From assembly GCA_024404015.1 (NCBI GenBank), contig JAKSQQ010000002.1, positions 1-54,781 of the forward strand: a DNA stretch of 54,781 nucleotides. The letters run 5' to 3'. The notes under the pieces are model-generated. The model did no database searches, was not told the DNA's origin, and saw nothing but the letters and a program-made list of their open reading frames with translations. Source of the DNA: Clostridia bacterium (GTDB lineage: Bacteria; Bacillota; Clostridia; Oscillospirales; Acutalibacteraceae). Shown in pieces: positions 45,605 to 53,849 of the stretch (the first letter of the stretch is position 1; each line of letters opens with the position of its first letter). Both the position numbers and the translations under genes were made by a program.

Positions 45605-45949
45605 TTATCTTCCGTTGATTCTCTTCAGCATTTCGTCATACTGCTTATACATTTTCTGGGTTTCGTTTTCAAGCAGATAATAATGCTTTATGTAGGGGAT
45701 AAGAAGAACGAAAAGAAGTAAAAGAAGTATGACAAGGGGCATATATTCGGTAACCACAAGCACCAGCAATACCGCAACCGTCATAATGGCAAAAAGCACG
45801 GTCACTATCAGATGGATAAGTCTTTCGTGCTGGAAGAAGCCCACCTGGATAAGATGCTCCTCAAGCAATGCTTTCCAGTCGTCAATCACGATTTCTCCCG
45901 AGAGGCAAGCGTCAATTCTTTTTCTGTAAGCAAGTATTCTCTTTTTCAT
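45605..45949 (-). CDS. Small two-helix membrane protein, unknown
   Basis: 114 residues; not recognised. A basic N terminus (MKKRILAYRKRIDACLSGE), two adjacent membrane helices (about 44-90), then a charged, amphipathic C-terminal helix. Lies 9 bp after the DtxR-like regulator gene, third in a three-gene unit. Confidence 0.7.
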   Translation of the reverse strand: MKKRILAYRKRIDACLSGEIVIDDWKALLEEHLIQVGFFQHERLIHLIVTVLFAIMTVAVLLVLVVTEYMPLVILLLLLFVLLIPYIKHYYLLENETQKMYKQYDEMLKRINGR

Positions 45950-45958
45950 AGAGTTAAA

Positions 45959-46330
45959 TCACTCCTTTTTCATTTTTCCCGTAAACGACCTCTTGATTGC
46001 TTCAAGTGACTCATCGCTGATATCATGCTCCATTTTGCAGGCATCCTCCGCCGCAGTGGTGGGATCAACACCCAGAGATATCAGTATTTCGGAAAGAAAC
46101 TGATGACGTTCATATATTTTTTCCGCTATTCCTCTGCCTTTTTCGGTAAGGGCAATATAACCTGCCGAATCAACTATAATGCATTCATCGGATTTCAGCT
46201 TCGCCATTGCCCTGCTGACGGATGGCTTTGAGAAGCCCATTTCGTCTACAACATCAACGGCTCTGACTTTATTCTGCTTTTTACCGAGAATGAGGATGGT
46301 TTCAAGATACATTTCACCTGATTCCTGCAT
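45959..46330 (-). CDS. DtxR/MntR-family metal-dependent repressor, iron-type ligands
   Basis: 123 residues: winged helix (AVDVVDEMGFSKPSVSRAM) and dimerisation/metal domain, no SH3 domain. Compared with Bacillus MntR (D8, E11, H77, E99, E102, H103) it has M7, E10, H76, C98, E101 and H102. Met and Cys at the first and fourth places are those of DtxR (M10, C102), and D8M is known to make MntR respond to Fe(II). An Fe2+ sensor is thus more likely than a Mn2+ sensor; this is inference. Confidence 0.88.
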   Translation of the reverse strand: MQESGEMYLETILILGKKQNKVRAVDVVDEMGFSKPSVSRAMAKLKSDECIIVDSAGYIALTEKGRGIAEKIYERHQFLSEILISLGVDPTTAAEDACKMEHDISDESLEAIKRSFTGKMKKE

Positions 46331-46347
46331 TTAATCCACCTCGCCTT

Positions 46348-46959
46348 TCATTTAATATGCTTTCCCTTGGCTATAAGGAAAAACCAGAGAACCGTCATTG
46401 CCTGAAGAATTATACAGACTATCAGCAGATAATTCAGCGCTTCCACCGAAACGGAAAGACGAATTGACAGAAATAAGCTCCAGATTATTCCGCTGACGCT
46501 GATAATTCGGAAAAGAGTACCGTACCATAAACAGCCGAATACCGTCAGTACAATAAACGAAACGGGTACGGCATATATAAACATAAGCCAGCTCTTATTA
46601 AAAAAGCTCCAGTCAATGAATACATCCAGCAGTTTCAGAGTAAAGAATGCCGCCGATGCCGCAAGCCACGCCAGAAGCACCGCAAGGGCGGTAATTATCC
46701 TGTGTCTTGACTTTTTAATGTTTACGGGGATTGTCACCGGCTTTTCCATGGCGGTAAGATCATCAAGAGTAATCCCGAAAAGCTCTGCCATTCTGCAAAG
46801 AACGATTACATCCGGCAGGCCCTCACCTCTCTCCCACTTTGAAACGGATTTATCGGAATAATTCAGTTTTTCCGCAAGCTGGCTCTGAGTAAGCCCTGCG
46901 TGTCTGCGGTAATGTGTGATTTTTTCTGCAATGGTTTTTCTCAGGTCCTGCTCCTGCAT
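46348..46959 (-). CDS. XRE-family regulator with C-terminal membrane helices
   Basis: 203 residues from ATG 46959, preceded by AGGTGAG. HTH_3 domain 7-62 (GLTQSQLAEKLNYSDKSVSK) and then four hydrophobic helices. This XRE-membrane layout is common in Clostridia and often belongs to envelope-stress or bacteriocin-immunity regulation, but no specific role can be read here. First gene of the unit with the DtxR-like protein. Confidence 0.82.
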   Translation of the reverse strand: MQEQDLRKTIAEKITHYRRHAGLTQSQLAEKLNYSDKSVSKWERGEGLPDVIVLCRMAELFGITLDDLTAMEKPVTIPVNIKKSRHRIITALAVLLAWLAASAAFFTLKLLDVFIDWSFFNKSWLMFIYAVPVSFIVLTVFGCLWYGTLFRIISVSGIIWSLFLSIRLSVSVEALNYLLIVCIILQAMTVLWFFLIAKGKHIK

Positions 46960-46990
46960 AGTTCTCACCTGTTTCGTTACATTTTAATTT

Positions 46991-47018
46991 ATTATACACA
47001 TTTCCAACAAAAAATCAA
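46991..47018 (-). promoter_or_regulatory. Promoter of the XRE-DtxR unit
   Basis: Minus strand TTGATT (47013-47018), 16-bp spacer, TATAAT (46991-46996), about 32 bp before the start. Confidence 0.65.
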
Positions 47019-47041
47019 GCAAAACCCTTGATATTACTGAG

Positions 47042-47079
47042 TTCTACTGTGAGTAGAGAGGTTTTTCGGTACAGTAGAA
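47042..47079. repeat. Inverted repeat between two divergent promoters
   Basis: TTCTACTGT (47042-47050) and ACAGTAGAA (47071-47079), perfect 9-bp arms, 20-nt gap, with T7 after the right arm. Between the XRE and HlyIII promoters; either an operator or a terminator-like element. Confidence 0.5.
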
Positions 47080-47119
47080 TCGGTTTTTTTGCGGGTAGAG
47101 TTGCATTTCATTCAGTAGG

Positions 47120-47148
47120 TTGCCGTCGGAACGGACATTGGATACAAT
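47120..47148 (+). promoter_or_regulatory. Promoter of the HlyIII-family gene
   Basis: TTGCCG (47120-47125), 17-bp spacer, TACAAT (47143-47148). Confidence 0.65.
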
Positions 47149-47182
47149 ATCCGTGAAAGGAAAAATCTAAGGAGATGATTAT

Positions 47183-47863
47183 TTGCTGAGGACACCTCTT
47201 TCAAAAAGGAAGCTGCCTTCATACACCCGCGGAGAAGAGATTTTTAATATGACTTCTCATATTGTGGGCGGTGCATTCGGTATCATTGTAGTTGTACTTT
47301 GCGCGGTTTTCGGCGCATTGAACAAAAATTACAGCGGAGTAGTCAGCGGAGTAATTTACGGATCCATGATGGTTTTTCTGTATTCTGTATCCGCAATTTA
47401 TCACGGTTTGAAAGCCGAAATGCCCAAAAAGGTATTTCAGGTGCTTGACCACTGTACCATATACGCCCTTATTTTCGGAACGTATCTGCCCATACTGATG
47501 ACGGGAATAAGAAAACAGCACCCCACTCTGTTTCTCGTATATATTATCGTATTGCCCCTTATAACCGCTTTCGGCGTCACCTTCACCGCCATTGATTTTC
47601 ACAAATATGCTCCCATTGCCATGAGCTGTTACTTCATCGTCGGCTGGTGTGCTCTGTTTGCCTTTAAGCCCATGATCAGCACCTACGGAATCCACTTTAT
47701 ATTCTGGCTTTTAATCGGCGGTATCACCTACACCACCGGCATGATATTCTTCAAAATGGGCATTACGAAAAAATATATGCACAGCGTTTTTCATCTGTTC
47801 ATACTTGCAGGCAGCGTCCTGCAGTTTGTAGGTATTTTCAAATACTGTATCCTTGCCCGGTAA
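47183..47863 (+). CDS. HlyIII/PAQR-family membrane protein
   Basis: 226 residues, start TTG 47183 with AAGGAG 8 bases upstream. Seven helices of the hemolysin III / YqfA family: GEEIFNMTSHIVGG, VSAIYHGL (conserved S/H), DHCTIYALIFGTYLPI and HSVFHLFILAGSVLQF. Conserved His residues at the metal site of PAQR receptors are kept. Function in bacteria is unsettled. Confidence 0.92.
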   Translation: MLRTPLSKRKLPSYTRGEEIFNMTSHIVGGAFGIIVVVLCAVFGALNKNYSGVVSGVIYGSMMVFLYSVSAIYHGLKAEMPKKVFQVLDHCTIYALIFGTYLPILMTGIRKQHPTLFLVYIIVLPLITAFGVTFTAIDFHKYAPIAMSCYFIVGWCALFAFKPMISTYGIHFIFWLLIGGITYTTGMIFFKMGITKKYMHSVFHLFILAGSVLQFVGIFKYCILAR

Positions 47864-47914
47864 AAGATAATGCAAGCACAAATTATTGTATAGTCAACAC
47901 ATTTATTCGCGCAC

Positions 47915-47951
47915 AAAAAGCCGATGCACTTTGATAGTGCATCGGCTTTTA
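47915..47951. terminator. Bidirectional terminator after the HlyIII gene
   Basis: Fifteen-bp stem AAAAGCCGATGCACT/AGTGCATCGGCTTTT (47916-47930, 47936-47950), TTGAT loop, A-run and T-run at both ends; serves the convergent zinc-ribbon gene too. Confidence 0.92.
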
Positions 47952-47964
47952 TACGTCGCTGTTA

Positions 47965-48813
47965 TCAATCAATCTCTTCTCTAAAAAATGAAATCGACTT
48001 ATCAGCACTTTTATTTACAGGTTCACTATTTTCTGTAACCCCATCCCATTTTTCCTTAACGGTTTCGCCAATATCATTTATTGTTCCGATAAATTTGTTT
48101 GGCGTCCCTGCATTGAAATTATTATTTACAGATTCATTACCATTCGAGGTAATGTTAGTGCTTTTTACAATATTATACTTCATTACGGTTCTGCCGAGTG
48201 CTTTCATTTTTGCTAAATACATATTTTCAAGTCTAAGAAACTCAGGTTCATCATAAAAATAAACAGCAGCCTGATTATAACACTCTTCCGCTTTTGAAAC
48301 CCATGCATCACTTATTGTCGTTTCAACACTTGCACTTCGTGCACCAATAAGTGAATTGATTGTTCTTGATGTGGTCTTGGCAAATGTCTGTTTTGACAAA
48401 TCTACATTTATATTTTGGAGAGCAAACAAAGCAAACTCAAGTATATCTGACATGTTATTTGGAATAGGATAGTTCCTTATCAAGCTAAGCTTTATCTCAT
48501 CAGCTTTGTTAACACCACTTAACGCTGAAGTGATACCACCTCTTGTTTGGCGCGTAGATTCAATTGCCATAAGCTGTTCTCGTAAGTCTCTAACACTTGA
48601 TTTAGCAACATCATTTCCAATTTTAGCTCCGCATGTTGGACAAATTGTGGTTCCTTCACCAAGCGGACCACCACAATATTTACACTGCTTTACTCTTCCG
48701 CGATACATTTCTTTACTCTCATTTTCAAAATATCTCGCCTTAACAGGTGCACCACATTTAGGGCAAAAAGAGCAAGCTTCTCCTAGTTTAGAGCCGCATT
48801 TGGTACAAAACAT
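47965..48813 (-). CDS. Double zinc-ribbon protein, unknown
   Basis: 282 residues; not recognised beyond its ribbons. Two treble-clef zinc ribbons, C3/C6/C17/C20 and C44/C47/C58/C61, then a long, mostly helical, Asn/Ser/Lys-rich region without membrane helices, with a predicted basic/polar core 75-200. Codon use is AT-rich, unlike the GC-balanced flanking genes, and GC content looks like a third. Second gene of the unit with the DUF805 protein (17 bp apart). Confidence 0.8.
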   Translation of the reverse strand: MFCTKCGSKLGEACSFCPKCGAPVKARYFENESKEMYRGRVKQCKYCGGPLGEGTTICPTCGAKIGNDVAKSSVRDLREQLMAIESTRQTRGGITSALSGVNKADEIKLSLIRNYPIPNNMSDILEFALFALQNINVDLSKQTFAKTTSRTINSLIGARSASVETTISDAWVSKAEECYNQAAVYFYDEPEFLRLENMYLAKMKALGRTVMKYNIVKSTNITSNGNESVNNNFNAGTPNKFIGTINDIGETVKEKWDGVTENSEPVNKSADKSISFFREEID

Positions 48814-48830
48814 TTAGTTTTCTCCTCTCA

Positions 48831-49577
48831 CTATATTTCTGGGATAAATACATTATTAGGGTATTTTGGGCTTTCCCCATGTTTATTTGCGCCTTTAACA
48901 CTATCCTTCGTACACATTATTAAAAGTACAATTATCAACGGGGGTATAAAGACTAATAAAAGAACCAAAAGTGGAAAGCCGGCATCATTAAGTCGTCTGC
49001 AAAAAATAGCTGCCAACGGAATAACATTTATTAATGCAAAAAATATAAACAGCACTGTCAATAAACTGCCTATTACCTCAAGTTCCTTATTAAATACCGA
49101 AAAGAACATTGGAACAATTATACCAACTAAACAAATGAGCAAGATAGCTATAACTGCTTGAAAAAAATCAGAGCGTCTTGTCCTTCCCTCGAAATTTTTG
49201 TAATTTTTGAAATACAGAGAAAGCGATTTTGCAATAGAATTTTTAGGAACTTGAGAATTACCGCTATCCAACTGTTTTGCATAGTAATCAGCATATGATT
49301 CTGTTGTACTATTCATATTGTTTGCAAACCCAATTCCATTGTTTACATCATATTCATTAGTTCTTTCCTTTGAGTTGAATTTAAATCCACAGGTACTACA
49401 AAACAAATCATCGCTGTCAACAGCGTTTCCACAGTATGGACAAGATTTATTTTTTCCTTCTATGGTATTTAACTTGCCGTCAGATGCTATTTCTTCAAGC
49501 TTTCCCCCACATAAAGGACAAAATAAATCATCTCCTTCAAACACTTCTTTGCAATTTGGGCACTGAGTATTACTCAT
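48831..49577 (-). CDS. Double zinc-ribbon DUF805 membrane protein
   Basis: 248 residues. Two N-terminal zinc ribbons C6/C9/C20/C23 and C46/C49/C60/C63, a linker, then a DUF805 domain (about 115-235) with four helices and the motifs NFEGRTRRSDFF and CRRLNDAGFP. The ribbon-DUF805 join is a known fusion type with unknown function. First gene of the two-gene unit, transcribed away from the small XRE gene, with the palindrome between. Confidence 0.85.
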   Translation of the reverse strand: MSNTQCPNCKEVFEGDDLFCPLCGGKLEEIASDGKLNTIEGKNKSCPYCGNAVDSDDLFCSTCGFKFNSKERTNEYDVNNGIGFANNMNSTTESYADYYAKQLDSGNSQVPKNSIAKSLSLYFKNYKNFEGRTRRSDFFQAVIAILLICLVGIIVPMFFSVFNKELEVIGSLLTVLFIFFALINVIPLAAIFCRRLNDAGFPLLVLLLVFIPPLIIVLLIMCTKDSVKGANKHGESPKYPNNVFIPEI

Positions 49578-49605
49578 ACTTTTCCCTCCAATTTTGTCTT
49601 ATCTC

Positions 49606-49640
49606 ATGTAATATGACATTCAGTGAATGTCATATTACAT
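49606..49640. promoter_or_regulatory. Perfect 35-bp palindrome, candidate operator
   Basis: 17-bp arms 49606-49622 and 49624-49640 (left arm ATGTAATATGACATTCA) around a single central G, with no mismatch. It covers the start site expected for the DUF805 promoter, 29 bp before that gene, and the -35 position of the XRE gene promoter (TATAAT 49653-49658). The natural reading is the operator of the adjacent XRE regulator. Confidence 0.75.
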
Positions 49641-49643
49641 ATA

Positions 49644-49672
49644 TTTATAACATATAATTTTCTCATTGACAA
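49644..49672 (-). promoter_or_regulatory. Promoter of the DUF805-zinc-ribbon unit
   Basis: Minus strand TTGTCA (49667-49672), 17-bp spacer, TATAAA (49644-49649); the start site falls at the palindrome edge. Confidence 0.65.
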
Positions 49673-49703
49673 GCACAAAATGTCAAAAAGTGAGGGACAA
49701 TGT

Positions 49704-49955
49704 ATGTTTATAAACAAAGCCGATAACAATAAAAATAATATTTGTGGTCAAACAATATCTAAAATACGTAAAGAAATGAAAATATCTCAACGTGAACTTG
49801 CTGATAAGTTGCAGCTTATAGGACTGAATATTGATAAAAATGCCATACAGCGAATTGAAGCAGGTAAACGATTTGTGACAGATATTGAATTGTTAGCATT
49901 TTGTAATGTTTTAGATACAACATTTGATGAACTTGTTGGCATCTCAAATAAATAA
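49704..49955 (+). CDS. Small XRE-family DNA-binding protein
   Basis: 83 residues from ATG 49704 (GAGGG upstream); an ATG at 49680 has no site. Nearly all HTH: CGQTISKIRKEMKISQRELA, then IDKNAIQRIEAGKRFVTDIE. It has the same AT-rich codon use as its divergent neighbours, so the three genes seem to have come together. Likely a repressor of both promoters through the palindrome. Confidence 0.85.
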   Translation: MFINKADNNKNNICGQTISKIRKEMKISQRELADKLQLIGLNIDKNAIQRIEAGKRFVTDIELLAFCNVLDTTFDELVGISNK

Positions 49956-49966
49956 TTTTTATCATT

Positions 49967-50010
49967 AAAAAAGATGTGATGAAACTTTTATATTTCACCA
50001 CATCTTTTTT
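49967..50010. terminator. Bidirectional terminator after the small XRE gene
   Basis: AAAAAAGATGTG/CACATCTTTTTT stem (49967-49978, 49999-50010) with inner TGAAA/TTTCA pairing; the left end of the convergent PHP gene lies in its T-run. Confidence 0.8.
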
Positions 50011-51044
50011 TATTTGAGTTCATCAATAAAATATGCGTTTGTATATGCCTTGAAGCCGTAATTATCAATTACAACAATGCGGAACCACTTGGCGTTTTCT
50101 ACATTAAAGGTCGCTTCGGTAATGCTTTCTCCGTCAAGGGCATTAGCGCAGGAGCATCTGCGGATATTGTGCATTATCATAATCTGGCGGGCTTCGGAGG
50201 TCTTGATAGTAACCTTTCCGTCTTCATAAACGAGGGATTTGATTTCGGGACCTTTTTTAACGTAATTGCCCGTTGATGCATAAAAATTACCCTCAACAAG
50301 CGCCTTGGTAATTGCGGAATATTCAAGCTCAGGGGCAGCAATAACAGTATATCCGCCGTATGAACCGCATCGGGGATCTGTATCGGGAACTCTGTTATGA
50401 TTGTCATCGGCTGCTATGCAGTAAATTCTGTTGCCGAGATTCAGCAAATCCTCATAGCAATGGCCGTTGTCGTCATCCCAACCTGCTACAATACTTGCAA
50501 AGTTATAGATTTCCATTGCATTCATTCCCTTGTAGCGTGAATACTGAGGATAGCTTTCAAGGGACCAGGTAGGGTGATTATAGGTTACAAAGAATCCGTT
50601 TTCTCTGCCCAATGCAATCATTTCGTTTACGCCCTCGGCGGAATATTCTCTTTCGTAATCGGGGGTGCCGATATAATGCTGCTTATCAATATACTGCCTT
50701 GCATTGCCCCAGATATATTTATCCTTGTTGAAGCAAAGTGAAAGGTCGTTTTTCTTATCAAGAGCGATATAGCACAGATGACAGGTCTTGCCGTCCTCAA
50801 GCTCATCCTCGCTGTGACAGCTTACGTCCAGCTCATAGCCGTTAAGGGCAACGAAATTTTCGTCTGTCAGGTCGTCGTGATTGACGTAAATATCGTGGTC
50901 GGTATAGGCAACGACGGAGTAACCGTTCTTCATATAGTCACGCTTCAGCTCCTCGGGAGTCTTTCTTCCGTCGGAAATCGTGGAATGACAATGAAGATTG
51001 GCACGGTAAAAATTCATTTTTTCGTCAATAAGTATTTTTTTCAT
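50010..51044 (-). CDS. PHP-domain metal-dependent phosphoesterase
   Basis: 344 residues. First motif NLHCHSTISDG (H18, H20, D25), second TDHD (49-51) and later YNHPTW and ADDNHN give the three-metal PHP site. Likely hydrolyses a small phosphorylated metabolite. C-terminal 70 residues are an Ig-like beta domain (EARQIMIMHNIRRCSCAN), seen in secreted PHP proteins, but no signal peptide is present. Confidence 0.85.
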   Translation of the reverse strand: MKKILIDEKMNFYRANLHCHSTISDGRKTPEELKRDYMKNGYSVVAYTDHDIYVNHDDLTDENFVALNGYELDVSCHSEDELEDGKTCHLCYIALDKKNDLSLCFNKDKYIWGNARQYIDKQHYIGTPDYEREYSAEGVNEMIALGRENGFFVTYNHPTWSLESYPQYSRYKGMNAMEIYNFASIVAGWDDDNGHCYEDLLNLGNRIYCIAADDNHNRVPDTDPRCGSYGGYTVIAAPELEYSAITKALVEGNFYASTGNYVKKGPEIKSLVYEDGKVTIKTSEARQIMIMHNIRRCSCANALDGESITEATFNVENAKWFRIVVIDNYGFKAYTNAYFIDELK

Positions 51045-51068
51045 GCGTAAACACCCTTTTACTGTAAA

Positions 51069-51581
51069 TTATTTCAGCTTTGCTTTTATTTCTTCATATT
51101 TTTCTTTATTGATTTTGCCCTCGGCAAGCATTTCTTCAGACCAGAACTGAAGGGTTTCCACCAGCACGGATATTTTTTCAAGCTCATTCTGAATATCAAT
51201 GAAATCCGAAATCTGGTCATCGTCAACCGTATTGTCGATTGAGATTTCCATAAGACGGTTTTGCTTACTCTGCAAGCCGTTAAGGGAAACCATCATTTCA
51301 AGCACAATCTGCCGCAAATCCTTGACGGATACCTCGGGCACATACTGCTTACCGATTGCACATTCCTTTGAGCAGTAATGATTGCAGAGAGACGGCTCTC
51401 TGTATCCCTCTGCCATGGCAAGCACTTCCTCGGGATAAGGAACAACGCCTCTGTTTTCGATTTTTTCTATTTTATCGGGAGAAATACCGGTTATCTCACT
51501 TGCCTTCTCCCTTGTATATCCTACTTCCTCACGCTTGAGCTGATATATATTTTTATTGTCTTTAACGGATACTCGTCCCAT
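51069..51581 (-). CDS. XRE-family regulator with Cys cluster
   Basis: 170 residues. HTH 10-60 (GYTREKASEITGISPDKIEK), then a Cys-rich stretch CNHYCSKECAIG (three Cys within 8 residues, spaced C-x3-C-x3-C) and a C-terminal coiled-coil/helical region ending SEEMLAEGKINKEKYEEIK. The Cys motif could bind metal or a cluster; I do not know the ligand. GGAGG precedes ATG 51581. Confidence 0.8.
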   Translation of the reverse strand: MGRVSVKDNKNIYQLKREEVGYTREKASEITGISPDKIEKIENRGVVPYPEEVLAMAEGYREPSLCNHYCSKECAIGKQYVPEVSVKDLRQIVLEMMVSLNGLQSKQNRLMEISIDNTVDDDQISDFIDIQNELEKISVLVETLQFWSEEMLAEGKINKEKYEEIKAKLK

Positions 51582-51647
51582 AATGACCTCCTAAAGTAAT
51601 TTTCAGCCGAAAATAATCAGACCGTTTTCAGGGTTTCTTTTTGCCAT

Positions 51648-52505
51648 TCAAATGCAGGGCGGAAAGAATTTATTGATAAGCTCCGTTCTGTCATCGGATG
51701 AATAATATCCTCTGACCGCAAGCACATATTTCTCCTCCGGAAGCATAATGACTATCTGACCGCATGCGCCTGTCTTATAGTAGTTATCGGGATAATCCTC
51801 ACGCTTTGCTATGCCGTAGCCCTCTTCACGGCTCAACCTTGTGTATTCGGGAGAAAGCAGGGCCTTGCCGTTATATACTCCGTCATTGACCCAGAGAGAG
51901 CCGAGGCGTGCAAGGTCTCTGTCATTCCCGCAGAAGCCGGAGCCGCCGGTAGTGTGTCCGCGGGGGCAGACCGACCAGGAGCTTTCACGGAAATCAAGCT
52001 TTGAAAGCAGTTCACGGTGAATAAAGGAATAGACGTTTTCTTTCGTTATGCTTTCAATTACGCGGCAGACAAGATAATATGCGGCGTCATTATAATGATA
52101 ATCCTTATCCCTTTCTCCTTCTATGGGCAGAGAGAGAATATAGGGAAGCCAGTCCTTTATACCCTCGTCGGCTTCGTTATCAATATCAAGATTGCCGCTG
52201 AGAAGTCCCGTTCTGTGCCGCAGGCAGTCATGCACCGTAACCTCTTTCCATTTCGGCTCAGCGGGCTCGGGGCAGCCGTCAATCATCTGTGTAACGGGCT
52301 TGTGCAGGTCAATAAGTCCTCTGTCCCAAAGAATGCCCACGGCGGCAGAGGTAACAAATTTTGACACGGAATAAACGTCCGTACTCCACGGAGCGGGAAC
52401 AATGCTCTGTGACCTTTCCTCTCCGTTCACGATTTCGCTTACGCCGTAAATATTGTAGCCCTTTTCTCTTATATACGAACACATTTCGTCAATAATGCTT
52501 TTCAT
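51648..52505 (-). CDS. Beta-lactamase-fold serine hydrolase (class C-like)
   Basis: 285 residues, shorter than AmpC-type enzymes. SVSK (S46, K49) is the SxxK active motif. The Tyr motif reads YHYNDAAYYL, with Asn-Asp where family members usually have Ser/Ala-Asn, a small but notable change. No signal peptide, so it is probably a cytoplasmic esterase or peptidase, not a resistance enzyme. Confidence 0.85.
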   Translation of the reverse strand: MKSIIDEMCSYIREKGYNIYGVSEIVNGEERSQSIVPAPWSTDVYSVSKFVTSAAVGILWDRGLIDLHKPVTQMIDGCPEPAEPKWKEVTVHDCLRHRTGLLSGNLDIDNEADEGIKDWLPYILSLPIEGERDKDYHYNDAAYYLVCRVIESITKENVYSFIHRELLSKLDFRESSWSVCPRGHTTGGSGFCGNDRDLARLGSLWVNDGVYNGKALLSPEYTRLSREEGYGIAKREDYPDNYYKTGACGQIVIMLPEEKYVLAVRGYYSSDDRTELINKFFPPCI

Positions 52506-52538
52506 AAATCTGCTCCTTCGGTGAGAATTAAAAACTTT

Positions 52539-53747
52539 TCAGAACTGACCGTTCTTTTCAAAGAGTATATCCGTTTCATCAACGGTGCTGTTAATTATCG
52601 TCAGATTGCTTACCTTCGTATTGACCGCAATAAAATGCTCAACGGGGCTGAGAAGTTTTACGTTGTCAAAGGAAATATTCTCAACAACGGGTATCTCGCT
52701 GCCGCGGTAGTAGCTTCGCAGATATTCGTCAAACGAAGTATAGATATATACCCCTCTGCGTCTTTCCGGCTCTATGGTGATATTGCGGCAGACTATATTT
52801 TTACACCCGGCGGTCAGAGGGATTTCACCGGGATCATATCCGAGATGCGTTTTGACCCACATAATACCGTCAAGCTCACGCCAGCCCTTTTCAAAGTCGG
52901 GACAGGTGACCGAGACATAGGGCGTGTTGTCGGGTTTCATTACCACACGGTACATTCCCTTTTCCGTCAGTATCGCATCGGAATGATAAACCCTCATTCC
53001 CTTTTGCCAGCGGCGGGCAGTACCTACAAGAATACGGATAAAGAACGCCTCGGTTTTATATCCCGCAAGCTCGGTGCAGTTTTCAATAATTCCGTCTGAA
53101 ATCGAACCGAAATTGGGATTTGAAACAGAGTAATCAGCACAGTTCAGGGCGATTGCATCATCGTAGGTGCGGAATACACCGTCACGTACGGCAAAACCCC
53201 TGCCCGGTCCGAAATGAATGCCGTCCTTGAGTCCCTCAAGGCGTACCCGACACACCTCGGCATTCTCAAAATCCGAAATCTGAATCGCATAGTCCTTTTC
53301 CATAAGGTCGGTGATTTCAATATCCTCAAGGAGAAGATTTCTTATATACAGAAACGCTATATGCCCGCGAAGACCTGCGATAACGTTTTTGCTGTCGGGT
53401 GAAGCTCCGGCACTTTCAACGCCGTTTACGATAATATGAGCGCCCTTTATCGATATATTTTCGTTGTATCTGCCTTCATAAGCGCCCTCATTTATAAAGA
53501 GATTGCCCTCAAGATTTCCGGCTTCGGCAGATACACGGCGAAGGATAACGCCCTCACCGAATTCAAGGTGAGTGTCGGAGGGAATACGCACCGTGCCGGA
53601 AATATCATAGATTCCCGCTTTATCGGCAAAAATATATTCCGCACTCTTAATTGCTCTTGTGAGCGCATCACAGTTTGCCTTTCCCGGATTATCGGGCAGA
53701 AAGCCGTAATCCGCCGCATTCACTCTTTTTGAAATTCTGTCCGTCAT
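52539..53747 (-). CDS. Right-handed beta-helix glycosidase, GH28-like
   Basis: 402 residues. N-terminal NAADYGFLPDNPGKANCDALTRA-type opening typical of pectate-lyase/GH28 helices, then repeats (LLLEDIEITDLMEK, ENAEVCRVRLEGLKDGIHFG) and the DD motif TYDDAIALNC. No signal peptide is seen. Substrate not settled. It ends 33 bp before the start of the serine hydrolase and both could act on imported oligosaccharides. Confidence 0.78.
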   Translation of the reverse strand: MTDRISKRVNAADYGFLPDNPGKANCDALTRAIKSAEYIFADKAGIYDISGTVRIPSDTHLEFGEGVILRRVSAEAGNLEGNLFINEGAYEGRYNENISIKGAHIIVNGVESAGASPDSKNVIAGLRGHIAFLYIRNLLLEDIEITDLMEKDYAIQISDFENAEVCRVRLEGLKDGIHFGPGRGFAVRDGVFRTYDDAIALNCADYSVSNPNFGSISDGIIENCTELAGYKTEAFFIRILVGTARRWQKGMRVYHSDAILTEKGMYRVVMKPDNTPYVSVTCPDFEKGWRELDGIMWVKTHLGYDPGEIPLTAGCKNIVCRNITIEPERRRGVYIYTSFDEYLRSYYRGSEIPVVENISFDNVKLLSPVEHFIAVNTKVSNLTIINSTVDETDILFEKNGQF

Positions 53748-53817
53748 TGTGCGCCTCCGATGATTGATAAATCAAGTATATCATCCTGCGAAAAACAATT
53801 CAATACCGATAAAAACA

Positions 53818-53842
53818 GCCGGCTGTTGCACGAACAGCCGGC
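53818..53842 (-). terminator. Terminator of the XRE/coiled-coil gene
   Basis: Ten-bp stem GCCGGCTGTT/AACAGCCGGC with GCACG loop; T5 follows on the minus strand. Confidence 0.9.
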
Positions 53843-53849
53843 AGAAATT

